Positions 38,075 through 47,477 are shown, counted from the stretch's first letter. The stretch: 64,000 nt of DNA from Oceanicoccus sagamiensis (GCF_002117105.1 NZ_CP019343.1:496001-560000), one strand, 5' to 3'. Translations and numbers: made by a program. Notes: generated by a model not told the origin, from the sequence alone.

Positions 38075-38818
38075 TTACTGCGCGCGTAAGACTTGCGCTA
38101 CAGCACTGGAATTCTCTTCGATCATTTTCATCATTTTGACATTGACCTCGAACTGCCTGGCCAAAGCCATAATGCTGGTTAATTCATCCACGGCATTGAC
38201 GTTACTGGTTTCTACAAAACCGGACTGCAAACGAATGCTCGCGTCTGGCACCTGCTCCTGGCCATCACGGCGACGAATCAAACCATCTTTGCCTTTAACC
38301 AGTTCAGCCTCATCGGGCTTAACCAGCTTAATGCGGTCAACGGTCGCTAACACATCCGCGGGCTGACCGGCGGGCTGAATGGTGATCGTGCCATCAGCAC
38401 CCAGGGTGACTTTGTCAGCGGGGGGTAAAGCAATAGGACCACCATTGCCCATAACAGGTAGGTTATTGGCTGTTAATAGCTGCCCGTTGGGGTCAAGCTT
38501 TAATGAGCCGGCACGAGTAAACGCTTCGGTACCATCTGGTGCCTGAATTGAAATCCAGCCATCACCTTCCACCGCCATATCCAAATCCCGACCCGTCTCA
38601 TTTAATGAGCCACGCTGGAAATCGGTACCGGGGTTTTCTGAACGGGAATAGGCACGCGTACTAAGCCCCTCACCGTAATACACACCCAGTGACCGGGCCT
38701 GAGCAAAATCTGCCTGAAAGCCATTGGTATTGGCATTGGCCAGGTTATTCGCATGTATTGCCTGAGCGGCCATAATATTCTGGCCGCTAGCCATGGCGAT
38801 ATATACTGCCTTATCCAT
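38075..38818 (-). CDS. flgF: Flagellar proximal rod protein FlgF
   Basis: 247 residues from the preferred ATG at 38818 (MDKAVYIAMASGQNIMAAQ), which has GGAG 6-10 bases upstream; a GTG seven codons earlier (38839) is the longest possible start but lacks a comparable site. NNLANANTNGFQADF and the C-terminal NVNAVDELTSIMALARQFEV are family hallmarks. First gene of the flgFGHIJKL unit, with its own sigma-54 promoter at 38943-38958. Confidence 0.94.
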   Translation of the reverse strand: MDKAVYIAMASGQNIMAAQAIHANNLANANTNGFQADFAQARSLGVYYGEGLSTRAYSRSENPGTDFQRGSLNETGRDLDMAVEGDGWISIQAPDGTEAFTRAGSLKLDPNGQLLTANNLPVMGNGGPIALPPADKVTLGADGTITIQPAGQPADVLATVDRIKLVKPDEAELVKGKDGLIRRRDGQEQVPDASIRLQSGFVETSNVNAVDELTSIMALARQFEVNVKMMKMIEENSSAVAQVLRAQ

Positions 38819-38942
38819 ACTTTTCTCCGCTATTTCCACCGTTGCCGCATGGCAAGTTGGGGTGGAATTTGTTTGCCGCTTTTAGTCTTAAAACACTGTA
38901 TTTACAGGGTTTTTCTTTATATTTTTACTCTATAGAGGAAAT

Positions 38943-38958
38943 TGCAAGATGGGTGCCA
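38943..38958 (-). promoter_or_regulatory. Sigma-54 promoter of flgFGHIJKL
   Basis: Minus strand TGGCAC-N5-TTGCA, a full consensus match, about 125 bases before flgF and just downstream of the flgE terminator. Confidence 0.85.
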
Positions 38959-38987
38959 AGTTTGCTTTTAGCACTGTTTTTTACCGA

Positions 38988-39019
38988 CAAAAAAAAGCCG
39001 CGATAGCGATCGCGGCTTT
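38988..39019 (-). terminator. Terminator of the flgBCDE operon
   Basis: 11-bp stem (AAAGCCGCGAT with ATCGCGGCTTT) and 4-base loop at 38994-39019, followed on the minus strand by a run of Ts; 22 bases after the flgE stop. Confidence 0.88.
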
Positions 39020-39040
39020 GAGCGTTAATGGATAAAACGA

Positions 39041-40741
39041 TTAACGGATATTGATTATCGCCTGGGTTACCGTATCAGCCGTTTCGATCGTCTTGGCATT
39101 GGCCTGGAAGTTACGCTGGGCAACAATCAAGCGTACCAGTTCTTCGGATAAATCCACGTTGGACTCTTCCAGTGCACCGGACTGGATGGCACCCAGAGTA
39201 CTGGTTAGTGGCGCACCTACGACGGGCTCACCGGACTCAAAGGACTGCGCCCATGAGGTATCGCCCTGCGGGCTTAAACCCTGCTCATTGGCAAATGAAG
39301 CCATCGCCACCTGACCAAGAATCAGAGCTTCACCATTGGTATAGCGGGCAAAGACTTCACCGGTATTATTAATCTCCAAACCACTTAGCTGACCAGTGGC
39401 AAAACCGTCCTGGTCAACCGTAGCTACGGCAAAATCACTACCGAACTGAGTGGAAGTGCCTATATCGACAATAAAGTCAGAGGCTGTTACGGTGGAGCCA
39501 TCTGATGAAGACTGATTAGCACCTTCGGGGTTCCAGTTATCAATATTTAATGTCGCTGGGTCTGAACTTTGTAAAGTACCATCTGTACCAAAGGTCAGTT
39601 CAAAATAGGGGACTGTAAGCCCGGCTGTTTTTGCGGCACTGATATCCGCAGAGGTAGTAGCTGCCGCTGTCGCCAAGGCCAGAGCGTTGGGGTTATTGGA
39701 ATTGATCTCATCCAGAATAGCCTGAGCCTCCGTCACATTCAAAGCATCCTGAAACCCGCCATTGACAGGCCCTGTACCCAGCCCCAGGGCAGTATTAATA
39801 GAATCCAATGCTGCCTGATACTCATTAAAAGAGTTAGTGGTGGTCGCAGCATCCCTCGCTGCTATTAATGCAGCTTGAGCCAGTTCCAATGAATCAGTCA
39901 CTGCCAGAGCATTAGCAGCGGAAAAGGCACCCGCCGAAGTCACTGCATCGGTTTCAGCAACGCCCACCGCTGTTAATGCCGCCTGACCTGCGGTATTGGC
40001 TGCAGTTGCAAGCGCCTCTTCTGCCCCACTAACAGAACCGGCCCCAATGACATTTTGTAAATTACCATCGCCATTAGGAATATAGTTATACATATTCCAA
40101 ACATTATCTTCGAAGGGAGACTTTACATAATAGGTTGACAGCACATGGGACTGACCACGGCTATCAAAAATCGTTAGTGAGGTTGAGCTATTAAAGGTAT
40201 CCGCATCATTCGGGTCAAAGGTAGTTACCAGTGGGCTATCATCTCTGGCATCGAGGTTAAATAATAAGTCTACCTGACCTGTTGCTGCCGGAGGTAAATC
40301 CCCTACCTGAACCTGTAAATCATCCGGCGTACCACCAACACCCGTTCCCGACCCTGTTGGCAAAAAGCCCTGCAACCGTGAACCGCCATTATTGGTGATA
40401 TAGCCTGACTCATCCAAACCAAAATAACCGGCCCGAGTAAAGGTGGTGGCACCCGACACATCCGCCAGAATAAAAAAGCCGGTACCGTTAATCGCTAAAT
40501 CCAGACTGTTATCGGTAAACGACACATTACCCTGGTCAAACTGTTGCGCGATTGCATTCACCAACACACCACTACCCGCCTGATTATTGCCGCTACCCAC
40601 CAGTGAGTTGGCGTAGACATCACCAAACTCTGCACGTGAGCGTTTAAAACCGGTAGTACTGGCGTTGGCAATGTTATTACCGGTTACTTCCAAATCCGTG
40701 TTAGCAGCACGAAGTCCACTGAGTGCGGTATTAAAAGTCAT
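39041..40741 (-). CDS. flgE: Flagellar hook protein FlgE
   Basis: A 566-residue protein. N-terminal [40 protein letters not shown]-terminal [20 protein letters not shown] then [19 protein letters not shown]. An Ala-rich insertion of roughly 130 residues in the middle (about 240-375, starting [18 protein letters not shown]) makes it longer than enteric FlgE (about 400); it should be a surface domain of the hook. It lies 90 bases after flgD. Confidence 0.94.
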   Translation of the reverse strand: MTFNTALSGLRAANTDLEVTGNNIANASTTGFKRSRAEFGDVYANSLVGSGNNQAGSGVLVNAIAQQFDQGNVSFTDNSLDLAINGTGFFILADVSGATTFTRAGYFGLDESGYITNNGGSRLQGFLPTGSGTGVGGTPDDLQVQVGDLPPAATGQVDLLFNLDARDDSPLVTTFDPNDADTFNSSTSLTIFDSRGQSHVLSTYYVKSPFEDNVWNMYNYIPNGDGNLQNVIGAGSVSGAEEALATAANTAGQAALTAVGVAETDAVTSAGAFSAANALAVTDSLELAQAALIAARDAATTTNSFNEYQAALDSINTALGLGTGPVNGGFQDALNVTEAQAILDEINSNNPNALALATAAATTSADISAAKTAGLTVPYFELTFGTDGTLQSSDPATLNIDNWNPEGANQSSSDGSTVTASDFIVDIGTSTQFGSDFAVATVDQDGFATGQLSGLEINNTGEVFARYTNGEALILGQVAMASFANEQGLSPQGDTSWAQSFESGEPVVGAPLTSTLGAIQSGALEESNVDLSEELVRLIVAQRNFQANAKTIETADTVTQAIINIR

Positions 40742-40831
40742 GGTGTTACCCCTTTTGTTTTAGCAACGTTAGTTGTTTGGCTAGTTGTAATGTTCTATGT
40801 AATCTTGCTCTGCATTAACGATAAAAGCAGG

Positions 40832-41512
40832 CTATAAAATTTCTCTGATTTCGGCCATGGATCTAGTACCAGCACCCGCAATATTTAAGCTGATGGCACC
40901 GTTGGCCCCCACACTCACGCTATCGACGTTATGACTGAGAGCAGTATTTAATCGAACCGGGTTACCGCCGTAGTTGGCAGTCACTTCAAAGGTGTAGTAA
41001 CCGGCGGGTAATTGATTACCCTGACCGTCACTACCATCCCAGGCAAAGGGTATTGGACCCGCGGCATTTTCACCCATCATTTCCTCGGCGACTTGCTCAC
41101 CGTCTGAGTTAAACACCTTCACTTTCAGGTCATTGGTGCTTTGGGTTAAATCAATGGTTCCGGCAATTAAGCCGTCATTACCCAGATAAGATGTGTCCGA
41201 GTCCACTTTGACAAAACGCCCGACCATCGCCGATGCTTGCAATGCCTGGTTCGACTGAAAAGAGCCCACAAAGTTATCCATGGTGTTATTCAGCTTATCC
41301 AGGCCTTCAACGGAACTAAACTGGGCCAACTGGGCAACAAACTCACTGTTTTCCTGCGGGTCTAGTGGGTTTTGGTTTTGCATTTGCGTCACCATCAGTT
41401 CCAGGAAAACATCCTGCCCCAGTTCTTGCTTTTCTTTGCCAATCGTACTGGAGCCATATTTTTCCTGTACGGAAATATCGCTAAGTAGGCCTGTGCTAAT
41501 TGAGTCTGTCAT
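40832..41512 (-). CDS. flgD: Flagellar hook cap scaffold FlgD
   Basis: 226 residues from ATG 41512 (MTDSISTGLLSDISVQEKYG; GGATC upstream), preferred over a TTG at 41539. Signature FLELMVTQMQNQNPLDPQEN near residue 45, and C-terminal FlgD Ig/Tudor-like part with FAWDGSDGQGNQLPAGYYTF. Acts as the removable hook cap. It lies 37 bases after flgC. Confidence 0.93.
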   Translation of the reverse strand: MTDSISTGLLSDISVQEKYGSSTIGKEKQELGQDVFLELMVTQMQNQNPLDPQENSEFVAQLAQFSSVEGLDKLNNTMDNFVGSFQSNQALQASAMVGRFVKVDSDTSYLGNDGLIAGTIDLTQSTNDLKVKVFNSDGEQVAEEMMGENAAGPIPFAWDGSDGQGNQLPAGYYTFEVTANYGGNPVRLNTALSHNVDSVSVGANGAISLNIAGAGTRSMAEIREIL

Positions 41513-41548
41513 TGTTACGATCCGTTTTATCGATATCAAAAATAATGG

Positions 41549-41992
41549 TTACTGCCCTAATGTCAGCACGCGCTGCATCATGGTTTTTGCTGAGTTCATC
41601 ACTTCAACATTAATTTGGAAGGAGCGAGAAGCCGACACCATATCCGCCATCTCTTCGACCATATTGACGTTGGGATAATAAACATAGCCGTCTTTGTCGG
41701 CCTTTAAATGGCTGGGCTCATATTTACGCTCGAGGGGCTCGTCAGACTCGACGATACCGCTAACCCGAACCCCCATGGCAGAATCACTGGCCATTGGGTT
41801 CATCGACATATAGTCGTTATTCATCATGTCCCGGCGCATGGTTTCAAAAACCGGGTGACGGGCACGGTAAACCTGGCTGGCATTACTGTCAGCGGCCTGG
41901 GCATTGGCAAGGTTACTCGCCGTGGTGTTCAGGCGAATACTTTGGGCTGACATACCCATGCCAGCAATATCAAATACACTGTTAAGTGACAT
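41549..41992 (-). CDS. flgC: Flagellar proximal rod protein FlgC
   Basis: 147 residues. MSLNSVFDIAGMGMSAQSIR, ASNLANAQAADSNASQVYRARHPVFE (in part), and C-terminal NVNMVEEMADMVSASRSFQI. The ATG overlaps the flgB stop by one base (TAATG), giving translational coupling. Confidence 0.95.
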   Translation of the reverse strand: MSLNSVFDIAGMGMSAQSIRLNTTASNLANAQAADSNASQVYRARHPVFETMRRDMMNNDYMSMNPMASDSAMGVRVSGIVESDEPLERKYEPSHLKADKDGYVYYPNVNMVEEMADMVSASRSFQINVEVMNSAKTMMQRVLTLGQ

Positions 41993-42393
41993 TAAACGTC
42001 TCCTTTAATGGCATTCTTTAAGCCTTTGAATTTTCCGTTTAGCATTTGGAAGCTGGCTTGAAAATCCATGGTATTTTGGGCGAAGCGACTCATTTCAACC
42101 TGTTCTTCAACGGTGTTGCCATCCAGTGAAGGCTGTAGCGGAGTCCGGTATAGCAATTGCGGGTTCACCATATCGGCACCACCGGCACCAAAGTGGCGGC
42201 TGTTGGTAGCCGCTATATTCATACTGCCGCTACCCATCTGGTTTCTCAGGATGCTTTTAAAATCGATGTCGCGGGCTTTAAAGCCGGGGGTATTGGCATG
42301 GGTCAGGTTATTCGCCAGTACTTCTGCCCGCTTGGCCCGAACATGCAGGGCTTTTTCGTGAATACCTAATGCACTGTTAAAACTGATTGCCAT
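41992..42393 (-). CDS. flgB: Flagellar proximal rod protein FlgB
   Basis: 133 residues from ATG 42393 (MAISFNSALGIHEKALHVRA), with AGG upstream. The frame is open further back (to 42543), but that extension has no homology and contains the sigma-54 promoter. NNLTHANTPGFKARDIDF and VEEQVEMSRFAQNTMDFQAS are family motifs. First gene of flgBCDE. Confidence 0.95.
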   Translation of the reverse strand: MAISFNSALGIHEKALHVRAKRAEVLANNLTHANTPGFKARDIDFKSILRNQMGSGSMNIAATNSRHFGAGGADMVNPQLLYRTPLQPSLDGNTVEEQVEMSRFAQNTMDFQASFQMLNGKFKGLKNAIKGDV

Positions 42394-42437
42394 ATTGCCT
42401 AACCTGAACGTATTTAAAAGAATCTCAAACAAGTTAT

Positions 42438-42453
42438 AGCAACGGCTGTGCCA
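42438..42453 (-). promoter_or_regulatory. Sigma-54 promoter of flgBCDE
   Basis: Minus strand TGGCAC-N5-TTGCT, a perfect -24/-12 consensus, 45 bases before the flgB ATG. Confidence 0.88.
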
Positions 42454-42646
42454 GATTTTTAAACCATTGATAAATAAGGAATTTATTATTAAAGGGGTGG
42501 GATAACGGCAAGGGGTTTCCGCTTTTTTGGGAGGAGGTGGCAAAGGGCGGCAATGCTGTGGTGTTATTGCCGTCTGTGTATTTTGCTATTCCCTTGGCTG
42601 TGTTCTGTTAAAGAGATTTCAAGACACCGCTAACGATCAGACATAG

Positions 42647-42711
42647 TAGGGTGGATTATAATCCACCAAGCCCAACCAGAAGCAGTCATTAAGGGCGGAT
42701 TATAATCCACC
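42647..42711. repeat. GTAGGGTGGATT-type palindromic repeat, pair
   Basis: TAGGGTGGATTATAATCCACC at 42647-42667 (perfect palindrome GGTGGATTATAATCCACC from 42650) and a second near-identical palindrome at 42694-42711, 26 bases apart. Same family as 49203-49268 and 59883-59953. Similar sequences are common small mobile-like repeats in proteobacteria. It lies between flgB and cheR. Confidence 0.75.
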
Positions 42712-42756
42712 CCAGCTAATGGGCCTTTGCCGGGGTGACGTAACGGGCTATGGGTT

Positions 42757-43584
42757 TTAGATCGCGCGGTAGATAATACCGGGATGGCACTGAACCATTT
42801 CATAATAGTCCTTCACCCCCGACAAGCCTTCAGAAGCCCCCAACACCAGATAACCACCGGGTCGCAGGCTGGCGTGAATACGGCGCAGGATATCCAGCTT
42901 TAGGTCAGCTGAAAAATAAATCAACACATTGCGGCAGAACACCACATCAAATTTGCCCATGGTAGCAAAGCTGTCCAACAGGTTTCTGGTAGAGAACTTA
43001 ATGGGCTTACGCAGCTCAGGCTTAACTCGCCAGACACCACCATCGGCCTGGTCGAAGAAACGTTTTAAACGCTCCGGGCTGAGGCCTCGGCCCAGCGACA
43101 GACTATCGTATTCGCCGAGTTTGCACTGCTCCAACATAGACGGTGACAGATCCGTCGCCACGATTTCAACCGGGTTTTTTAAACTACCCATTTTTGCAGC
43201 GCGGTATTCCTCCGTTAACATACTTAAGGAATAAGGCTCCTGACCGGAGGAACAGGCCGCACACCAGATACGGAAAGCACCCTTGCGCCCATCTTGATAT
43301 TCAGGCAGTAAGCGGTTCTTAAAGATGTCAAAGGGGTGAGTATCGCGGAACCACAAGGTTTCATTGGTCGTCATGGCATCGACCACCTTATCTTTAAGGC
43401 GCCGATTGGAAATCTGACTGATGCTTTTCACTAAGTCACTGAGTGTTTCAATATCGTGCTCAGCCATTAATTTGCTCAGACGACTGGAAACCAGATACTG
43501 CTTATTTTCACCCAGCAAAATACCACAGGCATCCTCAAGAAAATCCCGAAAGACTTGATAATCCGCTGGTGAGCTAGCAACCAT
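42757..43584 (-). CDS. cheR: Chemotaxis protein methyltransferase CheR
   Basis: 275 residues from ATG 43584, preceded by GAGG; a longer frame to 43620 is less likely. N-terminal helical CheR domain (DYQVFRDFLEDACGILLGENKQYLV), then the SAM-binding domain with IWCAACSSGQEPYSLSM and FDVVFCRNVLIYFS, GGYLVLGASE. It methylates glutamates of chemoreceptors using S-adenosylmethionine. It follows cheV on the same strand (156 bases) and precedes flgB, as in Pseudomonas. Confidence 0.94.
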   Translation of the reverse strand: MVASSPADYQVFRDFLEDACGILLGENKQYLVSSRLSKLMAEHDIETLSDLVKSISQISNRRLKDKVVDAMTTNETLWFRDTHPFDIFKNRLLPEYQDGRKGAFRIWCAACSSGQEPYSLSMLTEEYRAAKMGSLKNPVEIVATDLSPSMLEQCKLGEYDSLSLGRGLSPERLKRFFDQADGGVWRVKPELRKPIKFSTRNLLDSFATMGKFDVVFCRNVLIYFSADLKLDILRRIHASLRPGGYLVLGASEGLSGVKDYYEMVQCHPGIIYRAI

Positions 43585-43740
43585 TGGCAACCTCAAATAA
43601 GGCAGACATACGACGGCCACAGGCTAGAAACATAGATAAACTCCGACAAACATACTGGAATAACGAACAACCGCGTTAGGTAAATGGTGCTGTAGTTACA
43701 GCGGCTATTCTCATTTTAAAACACTAGGGCAATAGTCCCT

Positions 43741-44676
43741 TTACTCGCCACCATCGGCTGCTTTTATTCGATCTGTCACCATGGTCGCTAACTGATCCGG
43801 GTTAAACTTGGCCAGGAAGTTATCTGCCCCAACCTTCTTCACCATCGCCTGATTAAACACACCGCTGAGTGAGGTATGCAGTACCACATGTAAATTAGCC
43901 AATCTCGGATCGTTCCTAACGGCGGCGGTTAAGGTATAGCCATCCATCTCTGGCATCTCAATATCTGAAATCATCACCAGATACTTTTCCGCCACGCTCT
44001 CACCCTCTTCCGCAATAGCCAGCAGATGGTCCAGCGCCTGGCGGCCATCATTGAGCAGCGTGGTTTCGACCCCTACGGTCTCCACACAGCGCTTAATCTG
44101 TTTACGGGCAATCGCCGAGTCATCAACAATCAGTACATGCTTGGATGCCGCTGACTGGGTGACTTCTTCTTCCAGGATTTCCTCTGAAATCTCCTCCTCC
44201 ATGGGGGAGACTTCTGAGAGTATTTTCTCTACATCAATAATTTCTACCAGCTTACCTTCAACCTCTGTCACGGCGGTCAGGTAATGTTCTTTACCGGAGC
44301 CCTTGGGTGGCGGATGAATATCCTCCCAGTTCATATTGATAATACGTTCCACCCCCCGCACCAGAAAGCCCTGGGTGGCGGTATTATATTCAGTGATAAT
44401 CACAAAGCAGTTATCAATATTGTCCAGCATCGCCTGACCTGTGGCCAGACTCATATCCATAATCGATAAGGTGCCGCCACGGATATGGGCAATCCCTCTC
44501 ACGACCGGGTTACAGTGAGGCATCATGGTGAGCTTGGGGCATTGCAGCACCTCTTTCACCTTAAACACGTTAATACCGTATACCTGATCACCTGCAAGTT
44601 TGAATAACAAGAGCTCTAGTCGGTTTTGGCCTACTAGCTGAGTGCGTTGGTTAACGCTCTCCATTACACCTGCCAT
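43741..44676 (-). CDS. cheV: Chemotaxis coupling protein CheV (CheW-REC)
   Basis: 311 residues from ATG 44676 (MAGVMESVNQRTQL), with CAGGAG 6-7 bases upstream; a longer frame to 44739 lacks this. A CheW-like domain (about 15-165; LLLFKLAGDQVYGINVFKVK) is followed by a receiver domain (about 185-310; VLIVDDSAIARKQI, phospho-Asp in MISDIEMPEMDG). It couples receptors to CheA and may buffer phosphate. Divergent from flgA. Confidence 0.94.
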   Translation of the reverse strand: MAGVMESVNQRTQLVGQNRLELLLFKLAGDQVYGINVFKVKEVLQCPKLTMMPHCNPVVRGIAHIRGGTLSIMDMSLATGQAMLDNIDNCFVIITEYNTATQGFLVRGVERIINMNWEDIHPPPKGSGKEHYLTAVTEVEGKLVEIIDVEKILSEVSPMEEEISEEILEEEVTQSAASKHVLIVDDSAIARKQIKRCVETVGVETTLLNDGRQALDHLLAIAEEGESVAEKYLVMISDIEMPEMDGYTLTAAVRNDPRLANLHVVLHTSLSGVFNQAMVKKVGADNFLAKFNPDQLATMVTDRIKAADGGE

Positions 44677-45002
44677 ACATATCTCCTGAGAATTAACGAC
44701 TACGTTGAAAACCGATGCCCCAATGGCACATAAAGGCACAGTTATTGCTTTGAATCACTTAGACGTATTTACCGACAGTTTTTCGACGATCAAAGCGGCA
44801 ACACGCTGGTCTTCCAGGTGAACACAATGGGCTATCGATAGTTTCAACATGGCCTCATGGCTTCTAAAGCGCATCTATAGCTGAAGCCAGATAACTTCGG
44901 GGAAATACCTACTCTACTGTGTGCCAGAAAGCAGTCTTAACAGGCTATCGGCAAGCATTAGAAACAATTTAGCCTCTACTACATAGAGCATAGGCCAAGA
45001 TC
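44677..45002. other. Intergenic region between divergent cheV and flgA
   Basis: 326 bases with the two divergent promoters expected, though no sigma-54 or sigma-28 box could be called. A 39-codon minus-strand frame (44755-44874, MRFRSHEAMLKLSIAHCVHL and on) looks protein-like but has no ribosome-binding site; I do not annotate it as a gene. Confidence 0.35.
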
Positions 45003-45716
45003 ATGATAGTACGTAGTTTTTTCATTATTTTTAGTGCGCTGATATGCCTGTTTAACAGCATGGCTTATGGGGATATAGGTGCAGACGATATCAAAGCTCG
45101 GGTCAATGTGTTTATGGATGACCATATTGCCCTACTAGCCGAGGATTATGGTGATAACGTCCGTATTGAGTACAGCATCAATAATCTGGACTCCAGACTG
45201 GCCATGAAAGACTGCCCGGATGAGCTGGAAACCGAGCTTAAGTCCCGCAATAACATTGGTCGGGTCAATATTCGGGTTAGCTGTAATGAGCAAAACCCAT
45301 GGTCCTTATATGTCCCGGTGGAGGTCGATCTCTACCGCCCTATTGTCACCACGTTGATTCCCGTGGCCAAGGGCGAAATTATCAGCCGCTCAGTGCTGGA
45401 AATGCGGGAGATGGATATCAGCCGCCTCAATGGCACTTATTTTACCCAGATGGATGATGTCACCGGGATGCAGGCCAAGCGCCCCTTAAGGGCTGACAAG
45501 CCAGTAACCGCTAACTATCTGGAACCCCCGCTACTGATTAGAAAAGGTGAGCAGGTACAAATGACCGCCCGCTCTGGAGGCCTGGTGGTCAAAATTGCCG
45601 GAGTGGCTTTAACCGATGGGCATAAGGGTGAGCAAATCAGCGTCCGCAACAATCAATCGAAACGCGTTGTGGAGGCCAGAGTCAGTGGCCCGGGACAGGT
45701 CGCTATCCAGCTATAA
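45003..45716 (+). CDS. flgA: Flagellar P-ring assembly chaperone FlgA
   Basis: A 237-residue periplasmic protein with a Sec signal (IVRSFFIIFSALICLFNSMAYG). The SAF-like C-terminal domain starts at about 115 (IVTTLIPVAKGEIISRSVLE, DKPVTANYLEPPLLIRKGE) and ends VVEARVSGPGQVAIQL. It helps FlgI assemble into the P ring. It heads flgA-flgM-flgN, divergent from cheV. Confidence 0.92.
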   Translation: MIVRSFFIIFSALICLFNSMAYGDIGADDIKARVNVFMDDHIALLAEDYGDNVRIEYSINNLDSRLAMKDCPDELETELKSRNNIGRVNIRVSCNEQNPWSLYVPVEVDLYRPIVTTLIPVAKGEIISRSVLEMREMDISRLNGTYFTQMDDVTGMQAKRPLRADKPVTANYLEPPLLIRKGEQVQMTARSGGLVVKIAGVALTDGHKGEQISVRNNQSKRVVEARVSGPGQVAIQL

Positions 45717-45799
45717 AAACGGCAACCATAGGAAGTTAATAAGGGCATCCGAAACGTGAATATTCACGCTTTCATTGAGGCTGCTAAGCCCATTTATGC

Positions 45800-45826
45800 T
45801 AAAGTTCGACACAGTATTGCCGACTA
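45800..45826 (+). promoter_or_regulatory. Sigma-28 (FliA) promoter of flgM
   Basis: TAAA-N15-GCCGACTA, 62 bases before the preferred flgM start. It allows flgM-flgN to be transcribed by FliA itself, giving feedback, in addition to any read-through from flgA. Confidence 0.7.
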
Positions 45827-45888
45827 ATACTAGGATCGTTCTATAAATTGCCCAACGGCGCTCTGCGCCACAGTAATGGATGTTAAAA

Positions 45889-46203
45889 ATGGTTAGAGAT
45901 ATCAATGGCTTAGGAGGTTACTCCGGCCCTAAAACACTAGCGGAACAAGGCAGTAAAAAAGCCGACGGCCCAGCCACTTCAGCGCCTGCCAGCGCTGACA
46001 GCAGCAGCGCAGAACAAAGCGATGGCGTGCAGCTGAGTAGCGAGGCCAAAACTTTACAAAGCATGGCGGACAAAATTAACAGCCTGCCAGATGCCAATAT
46101 CGAGCGCGCCGAGAAAATTAAGGCCGCACTGGAAAATGGCGAGTACAAGGTCGACGACCTGGTGCTGGCTGACAAGATTATCAATTCCGAGGCGCTACTC
46201 TAA
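45889..46203 (+). CDS. flgM: Anti-sigma-28 factor FlgM
   Basis: 104 residues from ATG 45889 (MVRDINGLGGYSGPKTLAEQ); an ATG three codons earlier (45880) is possible. N-terminal half low-complexity and Ser/Ala-rich, C-terminal sigma-28 binding helices: DGVQLSSEAKTLQSMADKIN and IKAALENGEYKVDDLVLADKI. It holds FliA inactive until exported through the completed hook. Sigma-28 promoter 62 bases upstream. Confidence 0.92.
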   Translation: MVRDINGLGGYSGPKTLAEQGSKKADGPATSAPASADSSSAEQSDGVQLSSEAKTLQSMADKINSLPDANIERAEKIKAALENGEYKVDDLVLADKIINSEALL

Positions 46204-46302
46204 GCCCTGCGGCACTGGTACTGGCTAAACCCTATGGGCAGGGTTTAACCAAAAACATATAGAACACCATTACGAACAATGAACGATCCGAGGTACAGTG
46301 CA

Positions 46303-46785
46303 ATGACAAAGTCACTCAATAACACTCTGTGGACCGAACTGGAAGCTACGTTTAAGCATGATATTCCAGCGACTTCAAAACTGCTCGACTTACTGCAAAG
46401 AGAACGCAAAGCGTTAGAAGAGCGTAATTACGATGAGTTTCAAAAAATCATCGGCCAGAAACAGCAATTGCTAACCATTCTGGAATTCCACGCCAATACC
46501 CGCCAACAATTACTCACCGCTGCTGGTTATACCGATGAGCCAAGCACTCTGGTGGCTGCGGACCAACAAGCCCCCTTAGTTGCCAAAGCCTGGCGCAAGC
46601 TTGCCGATGAATGGCGTCAATGTCAGGAACTGAATGAAATCAATGAGCGTATCGCCAAACGCACCCGTTTAGTTGTAGGGCAAATATTGGATTTACTACG
46701 CGGCAGCAATAGCAAAAATAAACTTTATACCAGCAAAGGTGATGCAACCGCCCCCTCCGGTGGTCGAGCTATTACCAGCGCATAA
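46303..46785 (+). CDS. flgN: Flagellar chaperone FlgN
   Basis: 160 residues from ATG 46303 (MTKSLNNTLWTELEATF; GAGG about 9 bases upstream), in preference to an ATG 24 bases earlier. A helical protein with LLQRERKALEERNYDEFQKI and the C-terminal RTRLVVGQILDLLRGS typical of FlgN, the export chaperone of FlgK and FlgL. It is the last gene of flgAMN, followed by a strong terminator. Confidence 0.9.
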   Translation: MTKSLNNTLWTELEATFKHDIPATSKLLDLLQRERKALEERNYDEFQKIIGQKQQLLTILEFHANTRQQLLTAAGYTDEPSTLVAADQQAPLVAKAWRKLADEWRQCQELNEINERIAKRTRLVVGQILDLLRGSNSKNKLYTSKGDATAPSGGRAITSA

Positions 46786-46816
46786 GTACGCCGTTTATTC
46801 GGCCAAGGGTAATAAG

Positions 46817-46843
46817 GTCCTCCGCCCTCGCGGAGGACATTTT
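46817..46843 (+). terminator. Terminator after flgN
   Basis: Perfect 9-bp stem GTCCTCCGC-CCTC-GCGGAGGAC followed by ATTTTAG; it overlaps the stop region of the convergent gene and may serve both directions. Confidence 0.8.
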
Positions 46844-47477
46844 AGTCTCTATCCAGATCAACCGTTAAGGCTGGCAGAGATTTTTTCAACACCATAACAT
46901 CTTCAGGTCTATCAATATCTCTTAACGGTTCAAGCTCACACCAGGCCACCCCCTGTAGCCGTGATACCGTCTCAGCAAAGACCGTCTCCCCACCCCAGGG
47001 CATAGTCTGGAATAAAGCCGGCATGGGCCGCTTTAAACCCAATAAAACATAGCCACCATCTTTTGCAGGGCCAATAACCGCCGAGTTTTGATCCAGACTA
47101 TCGAACGCCGACTGCACATAGTGCGGCGTTATCCACGGGCAATCGGTCCCCATAATTACGGCCTTATCGGAACGTGATAGCACATCATCAAAGGCCGACA
47201 ACATGCGCTCGCCCAAATCCATACCACACTGCTTATGCAGCGTAATAGCATACTGCCCAGCCAATTGATCCCACCATACATGGTCACTACCCACCCATAA
47301 CTCAACCTGGCAATGCTCCAATAAGCTGGCCGTTTTCAGCGTGTGAAGAACCAAGCGGCGATGCAGTTGCGCTGCATTTTCCGCGGATAAAAAAGGGCTT
47401 AAACGTGTTTTTACCTCACCGGCAATCGGTGCTTTGGCAAAGACAATCAGACGAGAAATGTCGCTAGACTTAGCCAT
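46842..47477 (-). CDS. TIGR04282-type small glycosyltransferase (DUF2064)
   Basis: 211 residues. A nucleotidyltransferase/glycosyltransferase-A-like fold with LIVFAKAPIAGEVKTRLSPFL, IMGTDCPWITPHYV and VIGPAKDGGYVLLGLKRP, all marks of this family (often paired with the next gene). Substrate unknown; in many genomes it accompanies arsenosugar-type ArsS. Its start overlaps the upstream gene by 8 bases, so the three genes are translationally coupled. Confidence 0.8.
   Translation of the reverse strand: MAKSSDISRLIVFAKAPIAGEVKTRLSPFLSAENAAQLHRRLVLHTLKTASLLEHCQVELWVGSDHVWWDQLAGQYAITLHKQCGMDLGERMLSAFDDVLSRSDKAVIMGTDCPWITPHYVQSAFDSLDQNSAVIGPAKDGGYVLLGLKRPMPALFQTMPWGGETVFAETVSRLQGVAWCELEPLRDIDRPEDVMVLKKSLPALTVDLDRD

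Noticed and set aside
44755-44874. 39-codon frame between cheV and flgA
   Set aside because: Protein-like composition but no ribosome-binding site and no recognised family.
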